DNA from: a virus
IMG/VR virus record: IMGVR_UViG_3300043410_001471
Coordinates: 126,001 to 190,000 of that record
Length of the DNA stretch: 64,000 bases
Reading direction: 5' to 3' (one strand)
Shown piece after piece: positions 8,685 through 17,930 of the stretch (its first letter is position 1; each line of letters begins with the position of its first letter). Below the pieces are notes generated by a model that saw only the letters and a list, made by a program, of their open reading frames with translations, searched no databases and was not told the origin of the DNA. The position numbers and the translations under genes are program-made.

Positions 8685-9013
8685 TGAAAAGAAGCTTATT
8701 AGATATAACAAAAAAAATAAATAGAACTCCAATCAAAGTACAATTAATTCCAAAAAATTTGGATGATTCTACTTATTGGATTTTTGAAGCAACTGGCTAT
8801 AAATTTGTTGATATCTTACGAGAAATTGAAATTAGAAATACACAAGATAGGGTAATCACATATATAAATACTCAAAATATATCAGCAAGAGATTATATAA
8901 TTGAACAAGGAGAAAAAGGATTATTAATTAAATTTATTAAAAATAATTTCGAATATCAATTGGATGATGAAGATTATATTGAAATTATAGGAGATATAGA
9001 ACAATATGCTTAA
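8684..9013 (+). CDS. Small hypothetical tail-region protein
   Basis: 109 residues with no recognised domain. The C-terminal half (about 62-107, ISARDYIIEQGEKGLLIKF ... DDEDYIEIIGDI) has the same beta-hairpin pattern as the ends of the gp15-like protein and the next gene. Overlap with both neighbours implies coupled translation. It could be an adaptor in the neck or fibre attachment; function unknown. Confidence 0.6.
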   Translation: MKRSLLDITKKINRTPIKVQLIPKNLDDSTYWIFEATGYKFVDILREIEIRNTQDRVITYINTQNISARDYIIEQGEKGLLIKFIKNNFEYQLDDEDYIEIIGDIEQYA

Positions 9014-9674
9014 CCAATTTTCATCAAATACACGAAAATTGAATAGAGTGATTTCAAAAATCAATCCAAATAATCTTGTCAACGCAGATTTAACAGCTAG
9101 TTTATTAAATATACAAATACCATCTACCACCAAATTTCAATCTAAAACTAGAAGTAGTGTAGTTAGTTCAATTGTAAATCCTAATAGTTTAAATATCCAA
9201 TCATATTTAACTGCAAGTTTGTTAAATATAGAATTACCATCATCTGCATCGGTTGTTTCTAATACTAAAACAAATCCAAATACTATATCAATTGTAAACA
9301 ATAAAAATAAAATTGAAGATTTCCAAAATGAAATTTTACAATATAGTGCAAGAAGTGTACAAAGAACAATTGATGCATTTGATAATGCAAATAATTCATT
9401 AATTATATACAATGCAAAATTAGGATATGGTACAGAAGAACCATCTCCATATAATTTTGAAATATTTTTATTTGGATTAAAAATTCCATCGGATTATACT
9501 ATAAAAGAAATAGATAATAATGTGGTTATAAAATTATTAGATGAATATATTGATTTTGAAAATACTCAAGCAAGCGATATTTATGTTATAGGTAAATTGG
9601 TAAATATTCAAATTACAACTGAAGAATTGGGTAATTTGATAACCGAAGATGATAACTTTGATATAATACTATAA
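9006..9674 (+). CDS. Hypothetical protein with duplicated N-terminal repeat
   Basis: 222 residues. Two copies of a LTASLLNIQIPS/LTASLLNIELPS repeat with a shared NPN(N/S)L spacer lie at about 27-80. The C-terminal half carries the beta module shared with the two genes upstream (EIFLFGLKIPSDYTI ... DIYVIGKLV). It overlaps the preceding gene by 8 bases and abuts the large fibre gene, so it may link tail and fibres. The function is inferred from position only. Confidence 0.55.
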   Translation: MLNQFSSNTRKLNRVISKINPNNLVNADLTASLLNIQIPSTTKFQSKTRSSVVSSIVNPNSLNIQSYLTASLLNIELPSSASVVSNTKTNPNTISIVNNKNKIEDFQNEILQYSARSVQRTIDAFDNANNSLIIYNAKLGYGTEEPSPYNFEIFLFGLKIPSDYTIKEIDNNVVIKLLDEYIDFENTQASDIYVIGKLVNIQITTEELGNLITEDDNFDIIL

Positions 9675-9675
9675 A

Positions 9676-12582
9676 ATGGCAATAAGACAAACTAAAAAAA
9701 TATCCGAATTAAATACGCTAACATCTGCTTCTTTAAACACTTATGTTTTGGGAGTAGATAATGGTTCTACTTACAAAATTACATTGGATGTTTTGGAAGA
9801 TGCCGTTGTAAATATGGTATCTCGTTCTACGGATTTGAGATTGGATGCATTGGAAAGTTATACATCATCTGCAAATGCTGCAAGTGATATATCTGCATTA
9901 AATTCATACACATCTTCGCAAACCACATTAAATACTGCGTTTACAAATGGTATAAATGCAAGATTACAAACATCTTCATTTAATGAGTTTTCGGCATCGG
10001 TACATAATGAAATATTAGCAGCAACTAACGAACAAGATTTAACTCCATATGTTACCGAATTGGTATATAATGTATTGAGTAGTAGTGTTGATGATAGGAT
10101 AGATAATTTGGAAGCAAATAGTGGTTCTTATTTAACATCCTTAAATGGTGCAATAAGTTCTTCATCTCAATTAACATCATCATACGATAGTAGATATGTA
10201 ATTAGCGGAAGTATTACACAAACGACTTGGGATAATATAGCAAACAAGCCATCTGGTATAGTTTCACAATCTACGGATTTAAGTTCTTTAAATACATTTA
10301 CTCAATCAATCGATAATAGAGTTGATAGTTTAGAAAGTTGGAGTTCATCATTGGATTCTACATTTGCTACGGATTTACAAGTTTCAATTGTAAGTAGTTC
10401 GGTAGCAGCAACAATTGGTGTAATATCACAAAACACAGGTTTAGTTTCTACTTCATCATTTAATGAATACACTGCATCACAATCAACTGGTAGTTTAGTA
10501 AATAGATTAAATGCAATTGAAAATGTAAGTGGTAGTTGGATTACCGAAAGTGAAACTGGTTCATTTTTGACAAATTTGAATGGTGCAATTAGTAGTTCAT
10601 CTCAATTGACATCATCGTTTGATGCAAGATATACAATAAGTGGTAGTGTGGGGGCAACTCCATTAGGAACTATTAGTGGTTCTGCTCAAATAACTGCATT
10701 TGGATTTATAAGTTCTTCGGACAGCACAACTGCATTAAATTCATATACTGCATCATTAAAAAATGCAATTGAATTAACAGGTTCAACTGTTTCGTTTTTA
10801 GGTAATATTGTTATCTACGGAACTCAATCTGTAATCAATTCACAAAATGTAGAAATTAGTGATAATATATTATATCTGTCTCCAACGGCATCTACGGATA
10901 ACGATTTGGGTATCGTAGGTCACTATAACGATGGAACTTACAGACACGCCGGTATCTTTATGGATGCAAGTGATGAACACAGTTGGAAGGTATTTAATGG
11001 ATTACAAACAGAAACCACTGCAACAGTTGATACAAATGGTACTGGATTTGCTCTTGCACCATTTAAAGCAGGAGTGATTACAGCTACATCATTTAATGGA
11101 ATAATAAATGCAACAAATGGTGTAATTAGTGGGTCATCTCAATTGCCAGCAGGATTAGTTAGTGGTAGTTCTCAAATATTAGGAGGTAGTGGTGTTGTTA
11201 GTGGTTCATATGAAACAACAGGTAGAGGAATTATATCTTCATCTGCAAATTTAGTAACTACATCATCTTTCAATTCTTATACTGCAAGTATTTCTACGGC
11301 AAGTTTAGTAACATCTATAAATAACTTAAATACTTACACTGCTTCGGTTTCGACTGCTAGTTTGGTTACCTCCATAGCACAATTGAATACATTTACAGCA
11401 AGTGTAAGTACCGCAAGTTTGGTTACTTCTATAATACAATTAAATACTTACACTGCGTCGGTTTCGACTGCAAGTTTAGTTACTTCAATTAATAATTTAA
11501 ATACATTTACTGCTTCACAATCTACGGCAAGTTTAGTAACATCAATTACAAACTTAAATACAGAAACGGCAAGTTTAGAAAGTAGATTGGCAACTATTGG
11601 AACTCAATCGGGTTCTTGGGGAGGTGCAGCATCTTTAACATCATTAAATACATTTAGTGCAAGTATTAATTCATACACCACATCTGCTGAAAGTAAATTT
11701 ACATCAATAGCAACTATAACCGGTTCATTGATACTTTCAGCATCAGCAGATGCTAGTAAATTTACTACATTAGGAACATATACATCTTCATTAAATACTT
11801 GGACAAGTTCCATAGCAACTACGGGTTCAAATTCATTTAATGGAGCACAAAATATTACGGGTTCATTGACCGTAAGTTCAATAGCAACTATAAGTTCATC
11901 GTTTACAGCAAATAGTTCGTCTTTGACTTTGAATAGTGGAAGTAATTTATATGTTCAAAATAATGGTATAGTAGAAATTACAGGTTCATTAAAAGTTAGT
12001 GGTTCAACAAATTTAATTGTTAATAATTTATTAATAGGAACAGGAAGTGGAGATGAAGGTGGTGAAATAAATTTAGCAAAAGCAGTAACAAACACAACTT
12101 TAACCGGCAGTGGTATTACAATAGATTCATATAGAGATAGATTACGAATTTTTGAACAAGGTGGTGATGCGAGGGGTGTTTATATTGATTTGGCAAAAAC
12201 ACCAGGTGGAGTTGCCGGTGAATTGATGTGGAAAGCAAGTGGAATAGTAAATGCAGGAACATTTGTAACTTTGGATAATATCAAAGCACAAGTTCCAGCA
12301 AGTGGTAATAAGGGATTAAGTTTAGCAACTGTGAGTGGAACTGTGACAGGATATATATCAGGTCATTATCAAGGTATATTGAGTTCTTCATCAGGAACTT
12401 CCAGTACTACGAGTTTATCAACAACTGCAACTTCTTCAATGTTTAGTTGGAACTTTGGTCAACAAGGTGATATGTCTACTTATATTTTAAGAGATGATAC
12501 AAATAATAGAGTATATAGAATTATTTTGATAATCGGTGCAGCTTATAACAACAACTTTATTTCAATAGAAAGATTATATTAA
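9676..12582 (+). CDS. Large repeat-rich tail fibre protein
   Basis: 968 residues of fibre-type sequence: Ser/Thr/Asn/Leu-rich, almost cysteine-free, with repeated SGSSQL and SLNxYTASxxT motifs typical of trimeric coiled-coil/beta fibres in Bacteroidota phages. Residues ~370-490 hold a globular module (YGTQSVINSQNVEISDNILYLSP ... HYNDGTYRHAGIF) that is repeated in the fibre gene starting at 20684. Five consecutive ~19-residue repeats (ASLVTSINNLNTYTASVST type) follow at about 536-635. The N-terminal KISELNTLTSASLNTYVLGVD is probably the attachment end, and the C-terminal ~150 residues look globular. It likely forms a long fibre segment. Confidence 0.8.
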   Translation: MAIRQTKKISELNTLTSASLNTYVLGVDNGSTYKITLDVLEDAVVNMVSRSTDLRLDALESYTSSANAASDISALNSYTSSQTTLNTAFTNGINARLQTSSFNEFSASVHNEILAATNEQDLTPYVTELVYNVLSSSVDDRIDNLEANSGSYLTSLNGAISSSSQLTSSYDSRYVISGSITQTTWDNIANKPSGIVSQSTDLSSLNTFTQSIDNRVDSLESWSSSLDSTFATDLQVSIVSSSVAATIGVISQNTGLVSTSSFNEYTASQSTGSLVNRLNAIENVSGSWITESETGSFLTNLNGAISSSSQLTSSFDARYTISGSVGATPLGTISGSAQITAFGFISSSDSTTALNSYTASLKNAIELTGSTVSFLGNIVIYGTQSVINSQNVEISDNILYLSPTASTDNDLGIVGHYNDGTYRHAGIFMDASDEHSWKVFNGLQTETTATVDTNGTGFALAPFKAGVITATSFNGIINATNGVISGSSQLPAGLVSGSSQILGGSGVVSGSYETTGRGIISSSANLVTTSSFNSYTASISTASLVTSINNLNTYTASVSTASLVTSIAQLNTFTASVSTASLVTSIIQLNTYTASVSTASLVTSINNLNTFTASQSTASLVTSITNLNTETASLESRLATIGTQSGSWGGAASLTSLNTFSASINSYTTSAESKFTSIATITGSLILSASADASKFTTLGTYTSSLNTWTSSIATTGSNSFNGAQNITGSLTVSSIATISSSFTANSSSLTLNSGSNLYVQNNGIVEITGSLKVSGSTNLIVNNLLIGTGSGDEGGEINLAKAVTNTTLTGSGITIDSYRDRLRIFEQGGDARGVYIDLAKTPGGVAGELMWKASGIVNAGTFVTLDNIKAQVPASGNKGLSLATVSGTVTGYISGHYQGILSSSSGTSSTTSLSTTATSSMFSWNFGQQGDMSTYILRDDTNNRVYRIILIIGAAYNNNFISIERLY
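11281..11580 (+). repeat. Five in-frame ~57-bp repeats in the fibre gene
   Basis: Tandem copies encode variants of ASLVTSI-NLNT-TAS-ST. Copies differ mainly at synonymous and loop positions. They are protein-coding repeats that could expand or contract by recombination. Confidence 0.75.
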
Positions 12583-12587
12583 AAGTT

Positions 12588-13691
12588 ATGGCAATAATAT
12601 TTCAAAATGGATTTACAATTGGGTCTTTAGCACTATATCCATTTACATCGTTTACATTTACAAGTGCAAGAGTAAGTGGTTCAACGGGCCCATTGGGAAC
12701 TACATTATTAGCTGCATATACCGGTTCATCCTCTGGAAGTTATTTTTCAAATCCATCATATTTCACAACGGGTTCATTTCAAGGTTATCAAATATGGACA
12801 GTCCCTGAAACTGCAACTTATGAAATTGAAACAGCAGGTGCGAGAGGTGGAACATCTACTGCATATTCTGGTTCTTTAAAATGGGGTAATGGTGCAATTA
12901 TTAAAGCAAGAGTCCCTTTAACACAAGGACAAAAACTAATGATGGTTGTTGGACAATATTCCGATGGTAATGGTGCACAAGCAAATAGTTGGGCAACTTA
13001 TCACGGATATGGTGGTGGAGGAGGTTCATTTGTAACACTTTCAGGTTCAGTTCCTACTCCATTGGTTGTTGCCGGAGGTGGTGGTGGAAGTGGACATTAT
13101 TCTTCATATTCGGGTGGTGCATATTTTACAGGTTCAAATGGTAAAACTACAACTAACGGAGGTGCTTCTATACAAGGTGCACCGGGTGGAACTGGAAGTT
13201 TAGGAGGTCGTTCTCATATCAATTCAGCATCAGTAGTATCAAACAATAACTACGATGGTGGTGGTGGAGGTGGTTTTAATGGCAATGGTGAAAATGGAAA
13301 TGGAACTTTAACAAAACCATACACCGGTAATCTAAATGCAGAAGGTGGTTATGCTTTCATAAGTGGAGCAATGGGTGGAAGGATGGCAACAACCTACACT
13401 ACAACATTATATGCAGGTTCTACCGGTGGATTTGGTGGAGGTGGAGGAGGTAATGGTATCATATGTGGTGGTGGTGGAGGAGGATACTCCGGTGGTGGTG
13501 GAACTTATACGCCATCTACACCGGGAGCCGATGCCGGCGGTGGTGGTGGTTCTTATATTATATCAACCGCAACATCGGTAGCAACATCTGATGGAAATTA
13601 TGATGGTTCATCATCATTTAGTGGAAGTGCAATTACAAATCTTTCTTCGTATAATAGTGGAAGTGGATATATACGAATAACTAAAATATAA
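12588..13691 (+). CDS. Glycine-rich adhesin (ALK-type Gly-rich domain)
   Basis: 367 residues. A short N-terminal part leads into a domain beginning near residue 65 (IWTVPETATYEIETAGARGG ... GAIIKARVPLTQGQKLMMVVGQ) that matches the glycine-rich receptor domain pattern. Long runs of 4-7 glycines recur between variable loops (about 145-150, 163-169, 223-229, 281-288, 293-300 and 318-323). Poly-glycine II sandwiches with exposed loops are known in the T4-like phage S16 gp38 fibre-tip adhesin. It follows the largest fibre gene, as adhesins do, so host-surface recognition is the likely role. No signal peptide. Confidence 0.7.
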   Translation: MAIIFQNGFTIGSLALYPFTSFTFTSARVSGSTGPLGTTLLAAYTGSSSGSYFSNPSYFTTGSFQGYQIWTVPETATYEIETAGARGGTSTAYSGSLKWGNGAIIKARVPLTQGQKLMMVVGQYSDGNGAQANSWATYHGYGGGGGSFVTLSGSVPTPLVVAGGGGGSGHYSSYSGGAYFTGSNGKTTTNGGASIQGAPGGTGSLGGRSHINSASVVSNNNYDGGGGGGFNGNGENGNGTLTKPYTGNLNAEGGYAFISGAMGGRMATTYTTTLYAGSTGGFGGGGGGNGIICGGGGGGYSGGGGTYTPSTPGADAGGGGGSYIISTATSVATSDGNYDGSSSFSGSAITNLSSYNSGSGYIRITKI

Positions 13692-13704
13692 GATATTTAT
13701 CAAT

Positions 13705-14151
13705 ATGGCAACATTTATAAGATTAAAACAAATAGAAAGTGGTTCAGCATTACAACAATCTGCAGCAGCAGGTACTGATTTTTCAGCATCTGTAACTTCC
13801 ATCGTTAGTCAATCATTGGAAACATCATTATCCCAATCGATAGTAAATATAATTGTAAATAATGTTCAAGCGGCATTGCCAGATGGAATTATATCATCAT
13901 CCGCACAAATAAATTTATCATTAGCATCGGGTAACATATCATCATCGCAAATAGTTGGAGAAATACTCGCAGATTCAATTGATTTTGCAGATATTATTAA
14001 CAAACCAACATTGGTATCAGGTTCACAACAAATTATAGGAATATTGGATTCGTTAAATACCTTTACTGCATCATTGGATAGTACATTTGCTACCGATGTT
14101 GAGTTAGCGGTTACTACTTCGAATTTGAATATCGATATGGGAGAATTTTAA
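13705..14151 (+). CDS. Short fibre-like protein
   Basis: 148 residues, fibre-type composition. It starts MATFIRLKQIESGSALQQ, has SSSAQI and SGSQQIIG motifs shared with the longer fibre genes, and contains SLDSTFATD, which also occurs in the fibre beginning at 9676. The C-terminus NLNIDMGEF resembles the ends of two other fibre genes (VIDGGSF, LIDAGQF). It may be a short fibre subunit or a connector. The only motif-like sequence upstream is 4 bases from the ATG and unlikely to be its promoter. Confidence 0.6.
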   Translation: MATFIRLKQIESGSALQQSAAAGTDFSASVTSIVSQSLETSLSQSIVNIIVNNVQAALPDGIISSSAQINLSLASGNISSSQIVGEILADSIDFADIINKPTLVSGSQQIIGILDSLNTFTASLDSTFATDVELAVTTSNLNIDMGEF

Positions 14152-14152
14152 A

Positions 14153-14170
14153 AAATGAGATATATCATTT
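14153..14170 (+). repeat. Short inverted repeat between fibre genes
   Basis: AAATGA (14153-14158) and TCATTT (14165-14170) flank a 6-base loop. There is no clear T-run, so it is a weak terminator candidate at best. Confidence 0.3.
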
Positions 14171-14196
14171 AATGTAATACGATTAGAAAAAAAAGT

Positions 14197-14206
14197 TATA
14201 TTTATA
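14197..14206 (+). promoter_or_regulatory. Late-type promoter motif TATATTTATA
   Basis: Perfect match, 43 bases upstream of the next fibre gene. Confidence 0.65.
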
Positions 14207-14249
14207 AGAAGTAAAAAGAGAAATTTCTTAAAAAGAGAATAACAAAAAT

Positions 14250-16295
14250 ATGGCACAAATCATTAAACACAGACGTGGTAGTTTAGAATCCCTATCAGCT
14301 GTAACCGGCTCATTACAAAAAGGTGAAATAGTAATAGCATCGGGTTCATCAAACCTAACCACAACCAATGGTTCATCTATTGTATTTACAGTACCATCCG
14401 ATGGACAGGTTCAAGCGGTAAATAGATTTCTTATTGGTAGTTCTGCACCTGCGACATTTGCGGCTAGTACTTACAATGGAATGGTTAATGGTGTTCCTTT
14501 CTACGATAGTGGAAGTGGTACATTATACTTATTAGGTAGTGGTGGAAATACTGCTATTAATTTAGTAGGTAACATTCAACCATTTAGTTCATCAGTTGCA
14601 ACATCAATAAATGCATTGAGTGCTTCTATTGGAAGTGGAACTATTGGTACATCTGTTACATTATTAAATGATTTTACAGGTTCTCAATTAACTCAAAATA
14701 GTACATTAGCAACTTATACAGGTTCAGTAGAAACAAGATTTACTGAAATCGGTGTTGTTAGTGGAAGTTTAATCGCTTCGGCATCAGCTGCAGCAATTGC
14801 AAACGCAAATCAAAATACATTTACTGCATCGGTAGCAACTAGATTAACGGAAGTTGGTGTAGTAACTGGCTCATTAATCAGTTCAGCATCAAATGCAGAA
14901 AGTAGATTAACTAATATTGAAGGATTTAGTTCATCATTTGATACCGCATTTAACATTAGTGGTTCTGATGTAACTATTGCTGGTAATTTGACTGTACAAG
15001 GTACTCAAACTATTGTAGATTCTACGACTGTTCAAATTGGCGATAATATACTTGAATTAAATGGAACAGGCGCAGCGAATGGTGGATTGTGGATTAAAGA
15101 CCCAACCGCACCAAATACGGCAACAGGTTCAATTGTTTGGGATTCTACTAACGATTATTGGAAAGCAGGTGTTAAAGGTTCTGAAATTAAAGTTCTTTTA
15201 GCAGGTGGTGATTCAATAGTTAGTGGTTCATCTCAAATTACTTTACAATCAACAACGGGATTCACAGCATACGATTCAGCATTAGCAACTATTACAGGTT
15301 CGTTAATCGCTTCAGCATCGGCTGCAAAAACAACCAATGATTCTCAAGCAGTTTCGATTAGTAATTTAAATAGTACATCTGCAAGTGTAAATGATTCAAT
15401 TGCAGCTTTAAATTCGTACACATCTTCTAACACATCAACAACTGCATTAAATAACTTTACTGCATCTGCTGAAACAAGATTTACTGAAATCGGTGTTGTT
15501 AGTGGTTCATTGATAGCATCAGCATCGACTGCAAAATCAACTAATGATTCACAAGGGGTTTCAATCACTAATTTAAATTCATTTAGTGGTTCTCAATTAA
15601 CTCAAAATAGTACATTAGCAACTTACACTTCTTCAGTAGAAACAAGATTGATAGAAGTTGGAGTAGTAAGTGGCTCATTAATAGCATCAGCATCAGCTGC
15701 AAAAACTAAAAATGACTCACAAGATGTAAGTATTTCAAACTTAAATTCTACAACTGCAAGTTTAAACACTTCAGTTTCAAATATTAATACATTCACCGCA
15801 TCTGCTGATAGTAGATTAGATACTTTAGAAGGAACTGGTACAATACAAGGTGTTGGTACATCTAACAATGTAACTTTCGCTAAGGTAACAACTTCAGGTG
15901 ATGTAGTAGTTGGTGGTGATTTGGTAGTGCAGGGTAATACTGTAACATTAAATACCGCACAATTAGTAGTAGAAGATAAATTAATAACATTAGCAAGTGG
16001 TTCAACATCATCAGCAACCGCAGATGGCGCAGGATTTGAAGTAGCAGGTGCTAGTGCAAATTTAGTTTATCAACATTCTACAACCGCATTCACATCATCA
16101 GTTCCATTAATCGCACCGGCTGTAACATCTTCTATCAATTTAGGTACGACAGCTGGAAGTTCTAAGAGAATCGCATTTAGAAACACAAATGGTAATTTGG
16201 ATTTAGTTCCTACTGCTAGTGTTGCGGGTGATTTACTACAATGGGATGGTTCTGATTTCGTAATGAGTAATGTAATCGATGGTGGTTCATTCTAA
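14250..16295 (+). CDS. Tail fibre protein
   Basis: 681 residues. The N-terminus MAQIIKHRRGSLESLSAVTGSLQKGEIVIA carries the basic-RRG...GSL...GE pattern shared by five fibre genes here, a probable virion-attachment segment. The middle has repeated TRFTEIGVVSGSLIASASAAK units. A globular module at about 247-332 (GTQTIVDSTTVQIGDNILELNG ... DYWKAGVKG ... LLAGGDSIVSGSSQ) recurs in the fibre gene starting at 17931. The C-terminal 120 residues hold a second GNTVTLNTAQLVVEDKLITL module and end VIDGGSF. A late-type motif precedes it and a GC-rich terminator follows. Confidence 0.78.
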   Translation: MAQIIKHRRGSLESLSAVTGSLQKGEIVIASGSSNLTTTNGSSIVFTVPSDGQVQAVNRFLIGSSAPATFAASTYNGMVNGVPFYDSGSGTLYLLGSGGNTAINLVGNIQPFSSSVATSINALSASIGSGTIGTSVTLLNDFTGSQLTQNSTLATYTGSVETRFTEIGVVSGSLIASASAAAIANANQNTFTASVATRLTEVGVVTGSLISSASNAESRLTNIEGFSSSFDTAFNISGSDVTIAGNLTVQGTQTIVDSTTVQIGDNILELNGTGAANGGLWIKDPTAPNTATGSIVWDSTNDYWKAGVKGSEIKVLLAGGDSIVSGSSQITLQSTTGFTAYDSALATITGSLIASASAAKTTNDSQAVSISNLNSTSASVNDSIAALNSYTSSNTSTTALNNFTASAETRFTEIGVVSGSLIASASTAKSTNDSQGVSITNLNSFSGSQLTQNSTLATYTSSVETRLIEVGVVSGSLIASASAAKTKNDSQDVSISNLNSTTASLNTSVSNINTFTASADSRLDTLEGTGTIQGVGTSNNVTFAKVTTSGDVVVGGDLVVQGNTVTLNTAQLVVEDKLITLASGSTSSATADGAGFEVAGASANLVYQHSTTAFTSSVPLIAPAVTSSINLGTTAGSSKRIAFRNTNGNLDLVPTASVAGDLLQWDGSDFVMSNVIDGGSF

Positions 16296-16305
16296 AATAT
16301 TAACT

Positions 16306-16329
16306 CCCCCCTAATCGGGGGGATTTTTT
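16306..16329 (+). terminator. GC-rich intrinsic terminator
   Basis: TCCCCC (16306-16311) pairs with GGGGGA (16318-16323) around a 6-base loop, followed by six T residues. It is notable as a pure G/C stem in an AT-rich genome. Confidence 0.85.
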
Positions 16330-16362
16330 AAATTATTAATGAATCAAAAAATACCAACTTAA

Positions 16363-17010
16363 ATGGCTCAAAAAATATTACAAAAAAGGTCACTAACATC
16401 GGGAAAAGTTCCTGATACCGGCTCTTTATTGGTTGGTGAATTGGGTATAAATGTTTACGATGGTAAAGTTTATATACATAAATCCGGTTCATCGCAATCC
16501 ATTGAAACATTAGTTAGTACAAATTCAACTACAACTGGTTCTATTGTATTAACTGGCACAGGTTCATTTGGGGAAGTAAATGTAACAAATGATGCCAATA
16601 TTGGTGGTGGTGTTTATGTAACGGGTGATATTGTTGGAAATGGTGATATTGATATAGCCGGAGCAGTTTCAGCATCAATAGTATCCGCATCTTTATTTGT
16701 AGGTAATGGTAGTGGTTTAACAAACATTACTGCTTCAATGAGACCGGATGATTTTGATTTCAATTCAGAACCATTTGCAGGAACAATTGGATACATACAA
16801 GGTAGTGGTTCTCTTTATAAAGTAGCAACTACAAATGATGCAGTTGAATTCAGATACAATGAACAAATAAAAGGAACTTTTACTAATACTAATGGGTTTA
16901 GTGGTTCTCTTTATGGTATTGGTGATGTATTATCATTTAGTGGTTCGGTAGCAACAAGATTAGCAAATTTAGAAATATCAGCATCATTAATCGATGCAGG
17001 TCAATTTTAA
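16363..17010 (+). CDS. Short tail fibre protein, paralogue of the next gene
   Basis: 215 residues. The N-terminal 75 residues (MAQKILQKRSLTSGKVPDTGSLLVGELGINVYDGKVYI...) are clearly homologous to those of the next gene, and both continue with TNSTTTGSI-LT-TGSFGE and DANxG. It ends SASLIDAGQF, a C-terminal motif seen in other fibres. It probably forms a short fibre or an alternative tip using the common attachment segment. It stands alone between two terminators, with no late-type motif directly upstream, so its transcription may depend on read-through. Confidence 0.7.
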   Translation: MAQKILQKRSLTSGKVPDTGSLLVGELGINVYDGKVYIHKSGSSQSIETLVSTNSTTTGSIVLTGTGSFGEVNVTNDANIGGGVYVTGDIVGNGDIDIAGAVSASIVSASLFVGNGSGLTNITASMRPDDFDFNSEPFAGTIGYIQGSGSLYKVATTNDAVEFRYNEQIKGTFTNTNGFSGSLYGIGDVLSFSGSVATRLANLEISASLIDAGQF

Positions 17011-17030
17011 TTACTATTATAAAAATATTC

Positions 17031-17040
17031 TATATTTATA
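17031..17040 (+). promoter_or_regulatory. Late-type promoter motif TATATTTATA abutting a terminator
   Basis: Perfect match 59 bases upstream of the next fibre gene. Its final A is also the first base of the terminator stem, so a transcript started here would begin inside the hairpin. Confidence 0.6.
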
Positions 17041-17066
17041 AAGGTACTACATAGTACCTTTTTTTT
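17040..17066 (+). terminator. Intrinsic terminator with near-perfect palindrome
   Basis: AAAGGTACT (17040-17048) pairs with AGTACCTTT (17053-17061) around ACAT, followed by a long T-run. Confidence 0.85.
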
Positions 17067-17099
17067 GTTATATAACTCTAAAACATTTAGTCCATACAT

Positions 17100-17900
17100 A
17101 TGGCACAAAGTATTATACTAAAGCGTTCCTCGCTTCCTGGCAAAGTACCAGATACGGGCTCATTGAATGTCGGTGAAATTGCAATAAATACCTACGATGG
17201 TAAATTATTTATCAAGCGTTCTGGTAATATAGATTCAATTGAAGGAATTGTAGCAACGAATTCAACTACAACCGGCTCAATAACTTTAACAAAAACAGGT
17301 TCTTTTGGGGAATTGGTAGTAATACAAGATGCTAATGTTGGTAGAGATTTATATGTAACAAATCATATTATAGGTGCTGGGGATATTGATATAAGTGGAG
17401 ATATCACAGGTAGTTCTGCATTATTAAGTGGTAGTTTAATTCTAAGTGGTTCTCAAACCATTACAAATAACTTAGTTGTTTTAGGTGAAGTTAATGCTAG
17501 ACAATTTAATATTTCGGTAATTTCATCATCCGTATTATTTCAAAGTGGTTCAACAAAATTTGGAGATACATTAGATGATATACATTCATTCACAGGCTCA
17601 GTATCGGTAACAGGTTCGTTTTTGGTTAATGGAACTGAAGTCGGTGTAGCAGCAGGACCAAATACATTTGATTTTAATTTAGACCCGGATGCTGCTGGAA
17701 CTGTAAATTTTGTAGAAGATTCTACCGGAAATACTCAAGCCGTAGCAAGAACGGGTTCATTTGATGTTCTAATTGCTGGAAATACCCATTTATCGATTAG
17801 TGCATCTTCTATGAATGTAACGACCGGAAGTATAACGGCAAACTACATGCATTTGGCAAAATACATAACAACAGCAGGAGATTTGGATTTTAATATTTAA
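17100..17900 (+). CDS. Short tail fibre protein, paralogue of the previous gene
   Basis: 266 residues. Shares the N-terminal KRSSLPGKVPDTGSLNVGEIAINTYDGKLFI segment with the gene upstream, then diverges through Ser/Gly-rich shaft sequence (LSGSLILSGSQTITNNLVV). Both paralogues contain a PxxFDFN element before the C-terminal part. It ends in LDFNI, comparable to HIDFNV at the end of the next fibre gene. A role as a short or side fibre is inferred. Confidence 0.7.
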   Translation: MAQSIILKRSSLPGKVPDTGSLNVGEIAINTYDGKLFIKRSGNIDSIEGIVATNSTTTGSITLTKTGSFGELVVIQDANVGRDLYVTNHIIGAGDIDISGDITGSSALLSGSLILSGSQTITNNLVVLGEVNARQFNISVISSSVLFQSGSTKFGDTLDDIHSFTGSVSVTGSFLVNGTEVGVAAGPNTFDFNLDPDAAGTVNFVEDSTGNTQAVARTGSFDVLIAGNTHLSISASSMNVTTGSITANYMHLAKYITTAGDLDFNI

Positions 17901-17901
17901 A

Positions 17902-17911
17902 CATATTTATA
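17902..17911 (+). promoter_or_regulatory. Late-type promoter motif (CATATTTATA)
   Basis: Matches 9 of 10 positions, 19 bases upstream of the next ATG. Confidence 0.55.
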
Positions 17912-17930
17912 AGAAACATAAAAGTATTAG

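Noticed and set aside
13363-13581. Alternative-frame ORF within the glycine-rich adhesin
   Set aside because: It is a +1-frame shadow of GGT/GGA repeats, with a Val/Glu-rich low-complexity product.
13693-13701. ATATTTATC resembling the late-type motif before the short fibre gene
   Set aside because: It ends 3 bases before the ATG, so a transcript could not include the start codon with a leader.
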